Shown: positions 38,795-47,814 of the stretch, one piece after another
Layout of the letters: every line of letters begins with the position of its first letter
Position numbering within the stretch: the stretch's first letter is position 1
NCBI RefSeq assembly: GCF_023555055.1
Contig: NZ_JAMJPL010000001.1
Location: 124,001 to 188,000, forward strand
Direction: 5' to 3'
Source of the DNA: Marinobacter sp. ATCH36
GTDB taxonomy: Bacteria; Pseudomonadota; Gammaproteobacteria; Pseudomonadales; Oleiphilaceae
DNA length: 64,000 nt
Translations under genes and position numbers: made by a program
The notes under the pieces: generated by a model
What the model was told of the DNA's origin: nothing
The model's input: only the letters and a program-made list of their open reading frames with translations
Databases searched by the model: none

Positions 38795-40066
38795 ATGGAA
38801 TGGCTAACCCACTCACAGACCGGTTTTCAACAAACTGCCCGTTATTTGTTGGGCATGCGGCTGACGCTTGTTGCGATCCAGCTGGTTACCATCGCTGTCG
38901 CAGAATCCATGGTCACTCTGGCACACCGTGCGGAGGCCCTGATTGTTTGCCTGGTTTATGCTGTTGTGGCAATTCTGGCCTGGCTCTGGTTTACCCGGCG
39001 GCCACCCCGCTCCACGGCGACAGTCAGCCTGGTTCTGACTGTCGATCTGCTGCTGATCGGCGCCTGGCTTTTTCTGACCGGCGGTTATACCAATCCCCTT
39101 ATTTCGCTATTGCTGCTACCCATTGCCGTTGCCATCATTCTGGTACCCTTGGCTCAGAGCATCGCAGTTACCATCGCCGGTATCGCAATCTATACCTCAC
39201 TGGTCATCTGGCATACCCCGGTCACCCACGACCACCACAGCGCCAACCTGGCCCAGCTGCACCTGGTCGGTATGTGGGTAACCTTTGCCGCGACCGCCAT
39301 AATTCTGCTCCTCGTTGTCGGTGCGCTTTCCCGGCGCCTGCGCCAGCAACAGTCCCAACTGGCTCAGATACGGGAAATCCGCCTGCGGGACGAACAGATT
39401 ATAGCTCTGGGGCTGTCTGCCGCCGCAGTCGCCCACCGCCTGGGAACACCGCTCAACACCATGACCCTGCTGGTGGAGGAGATGAAATCCTCCGCGCCCG
39501 GCGACGTTCCGTTTTCAGATGACCTTGCATTGATGGAACAACAACTCGGGCTCTGCAGCAATCACCTGCAACAACTGTCTGCAGCGGCTATGCAGGCGAA
39601 AGCCGCCCAGCTTGAAACCCTGACGGCGAGTGACTGGATGCTGCGCCTGCGGGAGTCCGCTACTTTGCTCTGGCCAGGTGCAGCGATTGAATGGTACCAG
39701 CCGGTTCCCCACTGCCCGGTGGCAGTGGATGCCACGCTTGATCAGGCGGTTTTAAACCTGCTCGCCAACGCGGTCACGGCCAGCCCGACCTGGGTCGGTA
39801 TCAGTGCCCGGGAGGAAAATGAAAGCAGGCTGGAATTGATTATCGAGGACCATGGCGATGGCCTGGAGTCTGAACTGGAAGGCGCCCTCGGCGAACAGGT
39901 TGTGAGTTCAGAGAATGGTCTCGGGGTTGGCCTGTTCCTGTCTAACGCCACCATCCAGCGCCTCGGGGGCAACCTGAGGGCACGGGCAGGATCTGGAGGC
40001 ACAACCATGATTATTGACCTGCCGGTGGCAGCCGATAAACACCGACAAGGGGAGTTCGGATCGTGA
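38795..40066 (+). CDS. regB: RegB/RoxS-type redox-sensing histidine kinase
   Basis: A 423-residue membrane kinase with six hydrophobic segments in the first about 180 residues. The quinone-site motif GGYTNP of RegB (GGxxNP) is at 96-101, the H-box AVAHRLGTPLNT puts the phosphorylated His at 214, and Cys254 (LGLCSNHL) is in the position of the redox Cys265 of Rhodobacter RegB. The ATP-binding domain follows (VLNLLANAVTAS, GLGVGLFLSN). RegB kinases monitor the ubiquinone pool and oxygen. ATG 38795 is chosen; a GTG at 38771 is possible and neither has a clear ribosome binding site. The stop overlaps the next gene by 4 bases. Confidence 0.88.
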   Translation: MEWLTHSQTGFQQTARYLLGMRLTLVAIQLVTIAVAESMVTLAHRAEALIVCLVYAVVAILAWLWFTRRPPRSTATVSLVLTVDLLLIGAWLFLTGGYTNPLISLLLLPIAVAIILVPLAQSIAVTIAGIAIYTSLVIWHTPVTHDHHSANLAQLHLVGMWVTFAATAIILLLVVGALSRRLRQQQSQLAQIREIRLRDEQIIALGLSAAAVAHRLGTPLNTMTLLVEEMKSSAPGDVPFSDDLALMEQQLGLCSNHLQQLSAAAMQAKAAQLETLTASDWMLRLRESATLLWPGAAIEWYQPVPHCPVAVDATLDQAVLNLLANAVTASPTWVGISAREENESRLELIIEDHGDGLESELEGALGEQVVSSENGLGVGLFLSNATIQRLGGNLRARAGSGGTTMIIDLPVAADKHRQGEFGS

Positions 40067-40593
40067 GCGAACACCGGGTCTGGCTGCTAATTGATGACGA
40101 CAATGCCTTCCTGCAGGTGCTCCAGCGCTCTCTCAATCGTCATGGCATTGAGTCACGGCTTGCACAAAGCCACCAGGAAGCCATAGACGTGCTGGAGACT
40201 GACAACATCGACCGATGTGTTCTGGATCTCAACCTCGCCGGCGAAAGCGGCCTGCAGCTGTTGCCAGAACTGTTGAGATTGAGCCCGAAACTGGAAGTTC
40301 TGGTACTGACAGGTTACGGCAGCATCGCCACAGCGGTAGAGGCCATGCGTCGGGGTGCAGTAAACTATTTGTGCAAACCAGTGACAGTCAATCAGCTGCT
40401 GGCCGGTTTCGAGTCCCTCGATACGCCACCGAATCTTCGCAACGAGCCACCGTCGGTGGAAGAAATGGAGTGGGAGCATATTCAGCGGATACTGAACGAT
40501 AACGACGGTAACGTGTCAGCTACCGCCAGGGCGCTGAACATGCACCGCCGGACCCTGCAACGGAAACTGCAGAAACATTCTCGGTGGCGTTAA
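40063..40593 (+). CDS. regA: RegA/RoxR-type response regulator
   Basis: A 176-residue response regulator. The receiver has acidic pocket IDDD (10-13), phospho-Asp at 55 (CVLDLNLAGESG) and the switch Thr in VLTGYG, then a short linker and a Fis-type helix-turn-helix (NVSATARALNMHRRTLQRKL). This compact layout is that of RegA/ActR/RoxR, global regulators of respiration, carbon and nitrogen use in response to redox. The GTG start overlaps the kinase stop (GTGA), so the pair is coupled. The location beside gdhA and the PEP-binding protein makes these natural targets, though no RegA site can be assigned by eye. Confidence 0.93.
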   Translation: MSEHRVWLLIDDDNAFLQVLQRSLNRHGIESRLAQSHQEAIDVLETDNIDRCVLDLNLAGESGLQLLPELLRLSPKLEVLVLTGYGSIATAVEAMRRGAVNYLCKPVTVNQLLAGFESLDTPPNLRNEPPSVEEMEWEHIQRILNDNDGNVSATARALNMHRRTLQRKLQKHSRWR

Positions 40594-40626
40594 CAGACGC
40601 ACACCAAAAAATGCGCCAGCTCACAT

Positions 40627-41286
40627 CTATAGGTAACGCCTCTGATCCAGCGTTGTCAGCCGTTCGGGATGGAACACCATAAGCCCGGTAACGAAGGCGC
40701 CGTTTACAAAACCCTCGGGAATCATGAATAACGGAAGGTACCGCAGGTATTCGTGGACCAGCTCACCAAAGGTATAAACGCCAGCCGACCAAAGCATCAG
40801 GCACATCACCATCCCTGCCACCGCAACAGAAATACCGGCACCAAAAAAACCGCAAAAGAAGATATAGGCGAAGAAGTTACGGAAATTCCGCTTTCGCTCC
40901 CAAAGCATAATTCCATAACTGACGAGGGCTGGCACCATCACCGTGACCAAGCCATTGGCGGCGAAAGCGATCAGCGGTTCCCGGCCCGTAATCACGGTGA
41001 TTACCAGCGCAAGCAATCCCGACAATACCGCCAGCCGCCATCCCATCATCAGGGTGATGAGGGTGATACCGAACACGTGAATGGAAAGCCCTGGAGAAAT
41101 ACCCGCCCGGAGTTGCCAGACAAACCCCAAAGCCACTGCCGCCCCAAAAAACGTATGTTGCAAGGTCTGGTCGCGGCGAAATTCCGCCCAGTTGATGCCC
41201 CGCGCAGCGTTAGCCAGTATCGCCAGGAATATCAGTCCGGTGATGATTAGCTGGCTGGCAGAGAGCAGGTTCTCGGTCATTCCCAT
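40627..41286 (-). CDS. CbiM-like energy-coupling-factor type membrane protein
   Basis: A 219-residue inner-membrane protein with about six segments (SASQLIITGLIFLAILANAA first) and a small cytosolic tail. It resembles the ECF-transporter/CbiM-type permeases in the pattern SIHVFGITLITLMMGWRLAV, but no ECF ATPases are nearby, and the His-rich Ni/Co ligand at the N terminus of true CbiM is absent. Its start lies about 77 bases inside the SulP gene of the same strand; GGAG is 10 bases before ATG 41286. Last gene of the Blh-SulP operon. Function unknown; a partner for anion or sulfur handling is only positional. Confidence 0.72.
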   Translation of the reverse strand: MGMTENLLSASQLIITGLIFLAILANAARGINWAEFRRDQTLQHTFFGAAVALGFVWQLRAGISPGLSIHVFGITLITLMMGWRLAVLSGLLALVITVITGREPLIAFAANGLVTVMVPALVSYGIMLWERKRNFRNFFAYIFFCGFFGAGISVAVAGMVMCLMLWSAGVYTFGELVHEYLRYLPLFMIPEGFVNGAFVTGLMVFHPERLTTLDQRRYL

Positions 41287-43036
41287 ACTGTGGATGCTCC
41301 GATTGCGGACGTTGCGCCGTCTTTTTGCAGGGCCTGGTCAGTGCCTGCCAGGCCTCGTAAGCACTCAAAAAGACCTGGCCTTCAAGATTCGCCAGCAACT
41401 CTGTGTCCTTGAGGCGGTCCATTACAGGTCCTTTTACGTCCGAAAGATGCAGGCGGACGCCTGCATCCGTCAACCGCTCACTGATCGCCTCCAGGCTTTC
41501 GAGGGCCGAGGCATCCACCAGATTGACCGCCGGGCATACCAACACCAGATCCTGCAGCTCCGGTTGCTGGGTTACCAGGTCCATCACGGTTTCTTCGAGA
41601 AAACGGGCGTTGGCGAAATACAGGCTTTCATCCACCCGCAGAAAGGTCACTTTCGGGCAAAGCTCCACATCATGGCGCAGCACATTACGGAAATGCTCGG
41701 TGCCCGGCACACGGCCGATCACCGCGCTGTGTGGGCGGCTCGTCCGGTACAGGAACAGGCCGATCGACAAAGCCACGCCCGCGATAATGCCGGCCTCAAC
41801 ACTGTGTACCAGCGTTAACACGATGGTGGCGAGCATGGCGCCGAAATCCGTCCGGGAATACCGCCAGGTGCGGCCGAGGGCCGGAAGGTCAATCAGGGTG
41901 GCAACCGCAACAATAATGGTTGCCGCCAGGGTCGCCTGGGGCAAATACGCAATGGCGGGCGTCAGGAACAGGGTGGCAAGGGCAATGCCCATCGCAGCAT
42001 AGGCGCCCGCTGCCGGAGTTTCGGCACCGGCATCGAAATTGACCACAGACCGGGAAAAACCACCGGTTACCGGCATACCACCGGAAAATCCGGCCCCCAG
42101 GTTGGCGGTACCCAGGCCAATCAGCTCCTGATCCGGATCGATCCTCTGACGCCGTTTGGCAGCCAGGGTCTGACCCACGGACACCGATTCCACGAAACCG
42201 ACTACGCTGATCAACAAGGCACTGACCGCCAGTTGCTGCCACAACCCCATGTCCAGGCTGGGCATGGTGAAATCGGGCAATCCCCGGGGCACATCTCCTA
42301 CCAGGCGCACACCCTGGGAATCGAGCTGGAACAACCAGGCCGCGAGGGTGGTGACCAGCACCGCCAGAATGGGCGCGGTTTTGGTCAGGATATCGGCCGT
42401 TCGTGGCGCCAGGCCCATGGCCATAAGCGCGGGTTTCAGGCGCTTGCGGGCAAGGACCAGGAACAACAGCGCGCCGGCGCCAACCGCCAGGGTCGCCAGG
42501 TTGATATCTCCTGCTGACATTATCAGTGACTGGCCAATCGACAACAGATTATGACCGGACGCCTGAATGCCGAAAATATGCTTGAGCTGACTGGCGGCAA
42601 TGACAATACCGGAGGCGGTGATGAAGCCGGAAATCACCGGATGGCTGAGAAAATTGGCCAGGAAGCCAAGCCTGAGAACCCCCATCAGCGTCAGCATCAG
42701 GCCCGACATAACCGCCAGCAGAACCGCACCGGCAACGTATTCCGGGGTGCCGGCTTCAGCCAGTGGCGCAAGGGCGGCTGCGGTCATCAGGGAAGCAACG
42801 GCCACAGGCCCTACCGAAAGGGTGCGACTGGTGCCGAACACCGCATAGATCATCAACGGCAGGATACTGGCGTACAATCCGACCTGGGCCGGCAGGCCTG
42901 CCAGCAGAGCATAGGCCAGTGACTGCGGAATGAGCATGACCGTCACAATAACCGCGGCCACCAGATCACTGGTGGCCTGAGCACGGCCGTATTGTGGCGC
43001 CCACTGGAGGATGGGCAGGTAGCGTTTCAGATTCAT
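41210..43036 (-). CDS. SulP family anion transporter with STAS domain
   Basis: A 608-residue SLC26/SulP transporter. The membrane part starts with ATSDLVAAVIVTVMLIPQSL with AYALLAGLP, the family signature, and has 12-14 segments; the cytosolic STAS domain covers about 440-560 (CPAVNLVDASALESLEAISE). SulP proteins carry sulfate, bicarbonate or other anions. The last about 40 residues are Pro/His/Gln-rich and lie over the start of the next gene, which suggests either a long genuine overlap or a frameshift at the 3' end. Starts 8 bases after the Blh-type hydrolase, so a sulfur-oxidation product (sulfite, sulfate) is a likely substrate. Confidence 0.9.
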   Translation of the reverse strand: MNLKRYLPILQWAPQYGRAQATSDLVAAVIVTVMLIPQSLAYALLAGLPAQVGLYASILPLMIYAVFGTSRTLSVGPVAVASLMTAAALAPLAEAGTPEYVAGAVLLAVMSGLMLTLMGVLRLGFLANFLSHPVISGFITASGIVIAASQLKHIFGIQASGHNLLSIGQSLIMSAGDINLATLAVGAGALLFLVLARKRLKPALMAMGLAPRTADILTKTAPILAVLVTTLAAWLFQLDSQGVRLVGDVPRGLPDFTMPSLDMGLWQQLAVSALLISVVGFVESVSVGQTLAAKRRQRIDPDQELIGLGTANLGAGFSGGMPVTGGFSRSVVNFDAGAETPAAGAYAAMGIALATLFLTPAIAYLPQATLAATIIVAVATLIDLPALGRTWRYSRTDFGAMLATIVLTLVHSVEAGIIAGVALSIGLFLYRTSRPHSAVIGRVPGTEHFRNVLRHDVELCPKVTFLRVDESLYFANARFLEETVMDLVTQQPELQDLVLVCPAVNLVDASALESLEAISERLTDAGVRLHLSDVKGPVMDRLKDTELLANLEGQVFLSAYEAWQALTRPCKKTAQRPQSEHPQYGNDREPALCQPANHHRTDIPGDTG

Positions 43037-43044
43037 CGGGAACG

Positions 43045-43911
43045 TCAGAACAGGTTAACCGGTACTTTAAGGTAAACCTGCCCATTATCCTCGGCAGGGG
43101 GCATATGCCCGGCCCGCATGTTGACCTGCACCGACGGCAGAATCAGCCGGGGCATGTCCAGCGTTGCATCACGTTCGGTCCGCATTTTCACGAACTCTTC
43201 CTCGGAAACACCCTCATGTACATGAATATTCTGACGGCGCTGTTCCGCTACGGTGGTCATGTGCTGGTATTCTTCCCTGTCCGGCGCCTTGTAGTCGTGG
43301 CAAAGGAAAATACGGGTCTCCGGCGGCAATGCCAGCACCTTCTGGATAGACTGGTAAAGCACCCGCGCATCTCCGCCTGGAAAATCACAACGTGCAGTGC
43401 CGTAATCCGGCATGAACAGAGTGTCTCCCACAAAGGCCGCATCCCCGATCACGTAAGTGAGGCAAGCAGGTGTGTGACCCGGCGTGTGCAGGACACGCCC
43501 CTCGAGATGACCAACCTGGAAGCGGTCATCCTCTTCAAACAGGGCATCAAACTGGCTGCCATCCCGGGCAAATTCGGTACCCGCATTGAACGCCTTGCCG
43601 AAAATCTCCTGTACTTCAATGATGTGGGCACCAATGCCGGTTCTTCCACCAAGCTTCGTGTGGAGGTAAGGCGCTGCCGAAAGGTGGTCCGCGTGAACGT
43701 GGGTCTCAATGATCCACGCTACCTCCAGATTCTGGTTTCGGACGTAGTTAATGATCTCATCAGCAGAGCGGACATCCGTCTTGCCTGCCGCATAGTCAAA
43801 ATCCAGTACGGAATCGATGATCGCGCAGGCATTGCTGTCAGGGTCACTGACCACGTAACTGAATGTATTGGTGGGTTCGTCAAAAAAGTGCTGGACGAGT
43901 GGATTGGCCAT
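43045..43911 (-). CDS. Blh/ETHE1-type MBL-fold hydrolase (persulfide dioxygenase-like)
   Basis: A 288-residue metallo-beta-lactamase-fold protein. The metal motif is THVHADHLSAAPYL (His71, His73, Asp75, His76) with further ligands in HTPGHTPACLTYVIGD and FLCHDY. Length and N terminus (PLVQHFFDEPTNTFSYVVSD) match Blh of the bigR operons, relatives of the ETHE1 persulfide dioxygenase that oxidises glutathione persulfide to sulfite. I chose ATG 43911, nine bases after GGGAG; an ATG at 43920 directly abuts that site. A palindromic operator candidate lies 26 bases upstream. With the SulP gene it forms a sulfide/persulfide detoxification operon by analogy. Confidence 0.88.
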   Translation of the reverse strand: MANPLVQHFFDEPTNTFSYVVSDPDSNACAIIDSVLDFDYAAGKTDVRSADEIINYVRNQNLEVAWIIETHVHADHLSAAPYLHTKLGGRTGIGAHIIEVQEIFGKAFNAGTEFARDGSQFDALFEEDDRFQVGHLEGRVLHTPGHTPACLTYVIGDAAFVGDTLFMPDYGTARCDFPGGDARVLYQSIQKVLALPPETRIFLCHDYKAPDREEYQHMTTVAEQRRQNIHVHEGVSEEEFVKMRTERDATLDMPRLILPSVQVNMRAGHMPPAEDNGQVYLKVPVNLF

Positions 43912-43936
43912 GTTACTCATCTCCCGGTGATTCAAA

Positions 43937-43959
43937 TTTAGTTCTAAGCATATACTAAA
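43937..43959. promoter_or_regulatory. Inverted-repeat operator candidate before the Blh operon
   Basis: TTTAGT and ACTAAA are separated by 11 bases in an AT-rich stretch between the hydrolase gene and the upstream GGDEF gene. In other proteobacteria blh operons are controlled by ArsR-family persulfide sensors (BigR/SqrR) binding short AT-rich palindromes; no such regulator is encoded nearby. Confidence 0.45.
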
Positions 43960-43987
43960 ATGAAATATCAAGGGAAATGAACTTTAG

Positions 43988-45499
43988 TTATAGCCGCGAT
44001 GGGCCTGATGCATTTGCGAAACAATCGCGGCCGGCTTCTTTGGCAAGATAGAGCCGGTTATCCGCCGAGCCAATCAGCATTTCCGGCGTCGGATCAGCAG
44101 CGTCATCGCCTCCGACAGCTGCAACACCAGCGCTAACGGTCAGTGGAATTTTCTGTCCATCAACGACAAAGTCGTAATGCCTGACCTTCTTGATAATCCG
44201 GTTTACCAGCGCCCCCGCAGCATCACTATCCGTTGCAGAAAACGCTACCACAAACTCCTCGCCACCGAAGCGTGCCACAACATCCATGGCACGGGTATGC
44301 TCAAGCAGAATGCCGGTAAACTCTCGCAACACATAGTCGCCTGCCAGGTGGCCAAGGGTATCGTTGACCACCTTGAAGTGGTCGATGTCGAACAGCGCCA
44401 GTGCGAATGGCTGCTGTTCCCGGTTCCACAGGGCAATCATTTCATCCAGGCGGGGATACAGATAACGACGGTTATGAAGCCCTGTCAGCGGGTCTCTGAT
44501 CGACTGATTCAGTAGCTCTTCTTCAAGCCGGTGTCTTTCCAGGACACCAGACAGCAAACCGGAGACGATAATCAACAGATCAGCCTGGTCGGTCCGCCAT
44601 TCCCGGGGACTCAGGGAATCCACCCCGAAGAAACCTGACACCATACCCCGTGTGCGCACGGGCACACAGAACATGGAACAAACGCCCTGTTTGGTCAGTA
44701 GGGCCTTTTCCGGCCCGGCCTCCTCCGGAAGCTCTGCTACATTCTCAACGAAGACCAGGCGATTCGTTTCGACCATCTGATCAATTTGCTGATGCCACCA
44801 GGTAAAGGTATCAATTGGCACCTGCTGTTGAGTGTCTATCAGCGGCTCCACACCATCGCGAGACCATTCGTGGGTATTGGTCATTTCCGTACGCTGATCG
44901 GAAATGCGGTACAGGTAGGCACGATCCACCCCGAAAAACTGGCCGATGGCTTCCAGAACCCTGTTAATGCTCTGATCAATGTTCCCGAAACCACAGGTGA
45001 TAAAGTCCGATGACAACCTGGCAATCAGTTTCTGGAATCCTGCCTGGAAGGAAAATTCAGCCTCGCTCTCCCGCAGAGAGAATTCCAGATCCTTGAAGGG
45101 CTGGATATCGTTGAACTGGCCATACCAGAGCACACTGCCATCGGCCTGAAGCTCCGGAACCGAGTCTGACTCGAACCAGTGATAGTCGCCATTAACAAGG
45201 CGCATTCTGGCCTGATGCTGCCAGGGTGTGAGCTTTCTGGCGGATTCAGTGATACTGGCGGCAACACCACCGATGTCCTCGGGGTGTATTACCGAGGACA
45301 CCACCTGTCCATCCCGATGCAAATCCTCTGGCTCAAGCCCGAACAGAGTCCGGACCCGGTCACTCACAAAAGGGTAACGATAGCGCAGTCCATCAGCACT
45401 TTGCTGATAGATAAACAACACCCCTGGCACGCCTGAGGCCAGCTTCGGAAACAGATCGGGAAAACTGCTTTGCGCCCCATCATCATCAAATCGCGGCAT
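43988..45499 (-). CDS. PAS-GAF-GGDEF diguanylate cyclase
   Basis: A 503-residue soluble protein: a PAS/PAC domain (about 15-145), a GAF domain (about 165-320) and a GGDEF domain that starts at RDPLTGLHNRRYL. The active site is FGGEEF near residue 411 and the inhibitory RxxD (RAMD) stands five residues earlier, so it should be an active, product-inhibited c-di-GMP synthase. The PAS part resembles that of the GAF-PAS-GGDEF-EAL protein at the left end of the window (same RMRLVNGDYHWFESDSVPE-type PAC), pointing to a shared family of input domains. Divergent from the alkylation-repair genes. Confidence 0.92.
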   Translation of the reverse strand: MPRFDDDGAQSSFPDLFPKLASGVPGVLFIYQQSADGLRYRYPFVSDRVRTLFGLEPEDLHRDGQVVSSVIHPEDIGGVAASITESARKLTPWQHQARMRLVNGDYHWFESDSVPELQADGSVLWYGQFNDIQPFKDLEFSLRESEAEFSFQAGFQKLIARLSSDFITCGFGNIDQSINRVLEAIGQFFGVDRAYLYRISDQRTEMTNTHEWSRDGVEPLIDTQQQVPIDTFTWWHQQIDQMVETNRLVFVENVAELPEEAGPEKALLTKQGVCSMFCVPVRTRGMVSGFFGVDSLSPREWRTDQADLLIIVSGLLSGVLERHRLEEELLNQSIRDPLTGLHNRRYLYPRLDEMIALWNREQQPFALALFDIDHFKVVNDTLGHLAGDYVLREFTGILLEHTRAMDVVARFGGEEFVVAFSATDSDAAGALVNRIIKKVRHYDFVVDGQKIPLTVSAGVAAVGGDDAADPTPEMLIGSADNRLYLAKEAGRDCFANASGPSRL

Positions 45500-45694
45500 A
45501 ATTGATACTCTGTTACCACGGATTTGGAAGGCCCGACCCGGGCCCGGCTATTCAAAGTGTAGAGCACGCAGACATATGCCGCGAGGCGGTGTGTAGGGTC
45601 GGGAATGGCAGGCCTTTTGGCTGCGATCTGAGCGGCGCAGCATCAGTTCCGAATTCGGCGAGTTTTGCCCCACCATGCTGATACACTGACTTGC

Positions 45695-47212
45695 ATGAAC
45701 ACCTTAACTGATGACCTTTGCTACCAGGCACTGAAAACCCGGGATGCCCGATTCGACGGCCGCTTCTACACCGCCGTGGTGACCACCGGAATCTTCTGCC
45801 GCCCCATCTGCCCTGCGGTGACACCCAAGCGCGGCAACGTGCACTTTTACCCTTCAGCAGAGGCAGCCATGGCCAACGGTTTTCGCCCCTGCCTGCGGTG
45901 CCGGCCGGAGGCCGCGCCAGGCAGCCCGGCAGCGGCCGGCGTGCACACCACCCTGGCCCGGGCGGTACGCTTGGTGGAAGAGGGTGCTCTGGACAAGGGT
46001 TCAGTGGCGGAGCTGGCAGAGCGCCTGGGTATTACCGATCGCTACCTGCGCCGGCTCTACAAGCGCCATACCGGTGCGACACCCCAGCAGCATGCCCAGG
46101 CCCGTCGCCTGTTGCGGGCACGGCAACTGATTGTAGACAGCAATCTGAGCATGACCGAAATTGCCGCTATCGCCGGCTTTGGCAGTCTGCGCCGCTTCAA
46201 TCACAGCCTGAAAACAGCCTATGGCGATGCACCCACAGCCTTCCGCCGGGGAGTCAGGCAGCCGGCGGCAGCCAAAGCCAATCGTCTACCGCAGGACCCT
46301 TTCCAGCCAGCTCGGGACGACCTGGTACTGTTTCTTCAGGCACGGCCACCGTTCGACGGCGACGCGCTGCTGGCTTTCTTCCACGCCCGCGCCATTCCCG
46401 GGCTGGAGGCAGTGGGTGATCGGTACTATGCCCGCGCCATACACTTGCAGGGCCATCCGGGGCTGGTGATCTGTCGCCCACTCGCTGACAAGCCCGGAAT
46501 GCAGGTCATCCTGCGTGGGCCGGTCAGGCACGTCATTCTTGATATCAGTGCGCGGGTACGCCGCCTGTTCGATCTGGATGCCGACCTGCCAGGCATTACC
46601 GATCACCTGTCCCGGGATCCCCTCCTGCGGCCCGTAATCGAACGGTTTCCCGGGCTGAGAGTGCCCGGCTGCTGGGACCGGTTTGAATTTGCTGTGCGGG
46701 CCATTCTGGGCCAGCAGATATCCGTTGCCGCCGCCCGGACACTTGCCGGGCGCGTGGTTACTGGCTACGGCGCTCCTCTTCCTGAACAACTGGTCGCTGG
46801 TACGGGAATCACCCATCGCTTCCCGACACCGGCGGAGATTGCAGGCCAACCCCTTGACCACATCGGGCTGACCCGCAGCCGCACCGAGACCCTGGCACGT
46901 GTTGTTGCCCGGTTTGCCGAACCCGGTTTCACCGAACTGGATGGCAGTACCTTGCTGGATCAACTGGCCAAACTGCGCGGCATCGGCCCCTGGACACTCA
47001 ACTACCTGGCGCTTCGTGGCCTGGGCGACCCGGACGCTTTTCCGGCCACGGATCTGGGCATACTCAAGGCCGCGGCCCTCATCGGCGCACCGGATAATGC
47101 CAAGGCTCTGGCCCACCACGCCGAATGCTGGCGCCCGTGGCGGGCCTATGCCGCCCAGTACCTGTGGGCAAGTCTGGCAGCCCAACCTACCCTGCAGGAG
47201 ACATCATCATGA
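45695..47212 (+). CDS. Ada N-terminal/AraC/AlkA fusion (DNA-3-methyladenine glycosylase II)
   Basis: A 505-residue three-part protein. Residues 1-75 are the Ada methylphosphotriester domain with its four zinc/acceptor cysteines (FCRPICPA and CLRCRP). Residues about 80-180 form an AraC-type helix-turn-helix pair (NLSMTEIAAIAGFGSLRRFN). From about 200 comes AlkA, with helix-hairpin-helix LRGIGPWTLNYLALRGLG and catalytic Asp in FPATDLGI. It would sense methylated backbone phosphates by self-methylation, activate genes and excise alkylated bases. ATG 45695 has no strong ribosome binding site. The ogt gene overlaps its end (ATGA), so repair genes are coupled. Confidence 0.93.
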   Translation: MNTLTDDLCYQALKTRDARFDGRFYTAVVTTGIFCRPICPAVTPKRGNVHFYPSAEAAMANGFRPCLRCRPEAAPGSPAAAGVHTTLARAVRLVEEGALDKGSVAELAERLGITDRYLRRLYKRHTGATPQQHAQARRLLRARQLIVDSNLSMTEIAAIAGFGSLRRFNHSLKTAYGDAPTAFRRGVRQPAAAKANRLPQDPFQPARDDLVLFLQARPPFDGDALLAFFHARAIPGLEAVGDRYYARAIHLQGHPGLVICRPLADKPGMQVILRGPVRHVILDISARVRRLFDLDADLPGITDHLSRDPLLRPVIERFPGLRVPGCWDRFEFAVRAILGQQISVAAARTLAGRVVTGYGAPLPEQLVAGTGITHRFPTPAEIAGQPLDHIGLTRSRTETLARVVARFAEPGFTELDGSTLLDQLAKLRGIGPWTLNYLALRGLGDPDAFPATDLGILKAAALIGAPDNAKALAHHAECWRPWRAYAAQYLWASLAAQPTLQETSS

Positions 47213-47730
47213 CACCACGGATCCATGTCAGCCGATTTCCCAGCCCCATTGGCCCTTTGAGCCTGGCCACGATGGATAACCAACTGGTTCATCTTGATTT
47301 CGACGACAACGAGGAGCGCATGCGCACCCTGCAGCACCGGCGGTATCGCCACATCCAGTGGTCTGAGCAGCCTGGCTCCGCACCCAGGGCCATTGCCGAA
47401 TGGCTGGAAGCCTATTTCGATGGTGTTCTCCAACCCCTGCCCCGAAGCCATATCCGGCTGACCGGCACTGATTTTCAGCAACGGGTCTGGCAGGGACTGA
47501 TTGGGATTCCGGCAGGAGAGCATCGCTCCTACGGGGCACTGGCAGAGGCCCTGGGCAACCCCAAGGCCGTCCGTGCCGTGGCCCGGGCGAATGCCCTGAA
47601 CCCGGTCGCCATCCTGATTCCCTGCCACCGGGTGATCGGCGCCAATGGCACCCTCACCGGCTATGCTGGCGGCCTGGAACGCAAGGCCTGGCTGCTGAAC
47701 CACGAGGCGGCCAACCTGAAAGCGGTTTAA
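47209..47730 (+). CDS. ogt: Methylated-DNA-protein-cysteine S-methyltransferase
   Basis: A 173-residue O6-methylguanine-DNA methyltransferase. The suicidal acceptor Cys is in ILIPCHRVIGANG near residue 138, with the DNA-binding helix motif TDFQQRVWQGLIGIPAGE and YGALAEALGNPKAVRAVARAN before it. It removes alkyl groups from O6-guanine and O4-thymine. AGGAGA stands upstream of the ATG, which overlaps the AlkA fusion stop by 4 bases. It lacks an Ada N-terminal domain, since that activity is in the partner protein; together the two genes cover what E. coli splits among Ada, AlkA and Ogt. Confidence 0.95.
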   Translation: MTPRIHVSRFPSPIGPLSLATMDNQLVHLDFDDNEERMRTLQHRRYRHIQWSEQPGSAPRAIAEWLEAYFDGVLQPLPRSHIRLTGTDFQQRVWQGLIGIPAGEHRSYGALAEALGNPKAVRAVARANALNPVAILIPCHRVIGANGTLTGYAGGLERKAWLLNHEAANLKAV

Positions 47731-47814
47731 CCCGGCGGGGCTGGGCATTTACCGGTTTAACGGCGACAATCACGGCACGGATGTCCCTCGCAAGGAACAG
47801 GAGTTCAGCCGAAA

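Noticed and set aside
45718..46419. A 233-codon open frame inside the Ada-AlkA fusion
   Set aside because: It is a +2 frame shadow of a gene with unmistakable motifs.
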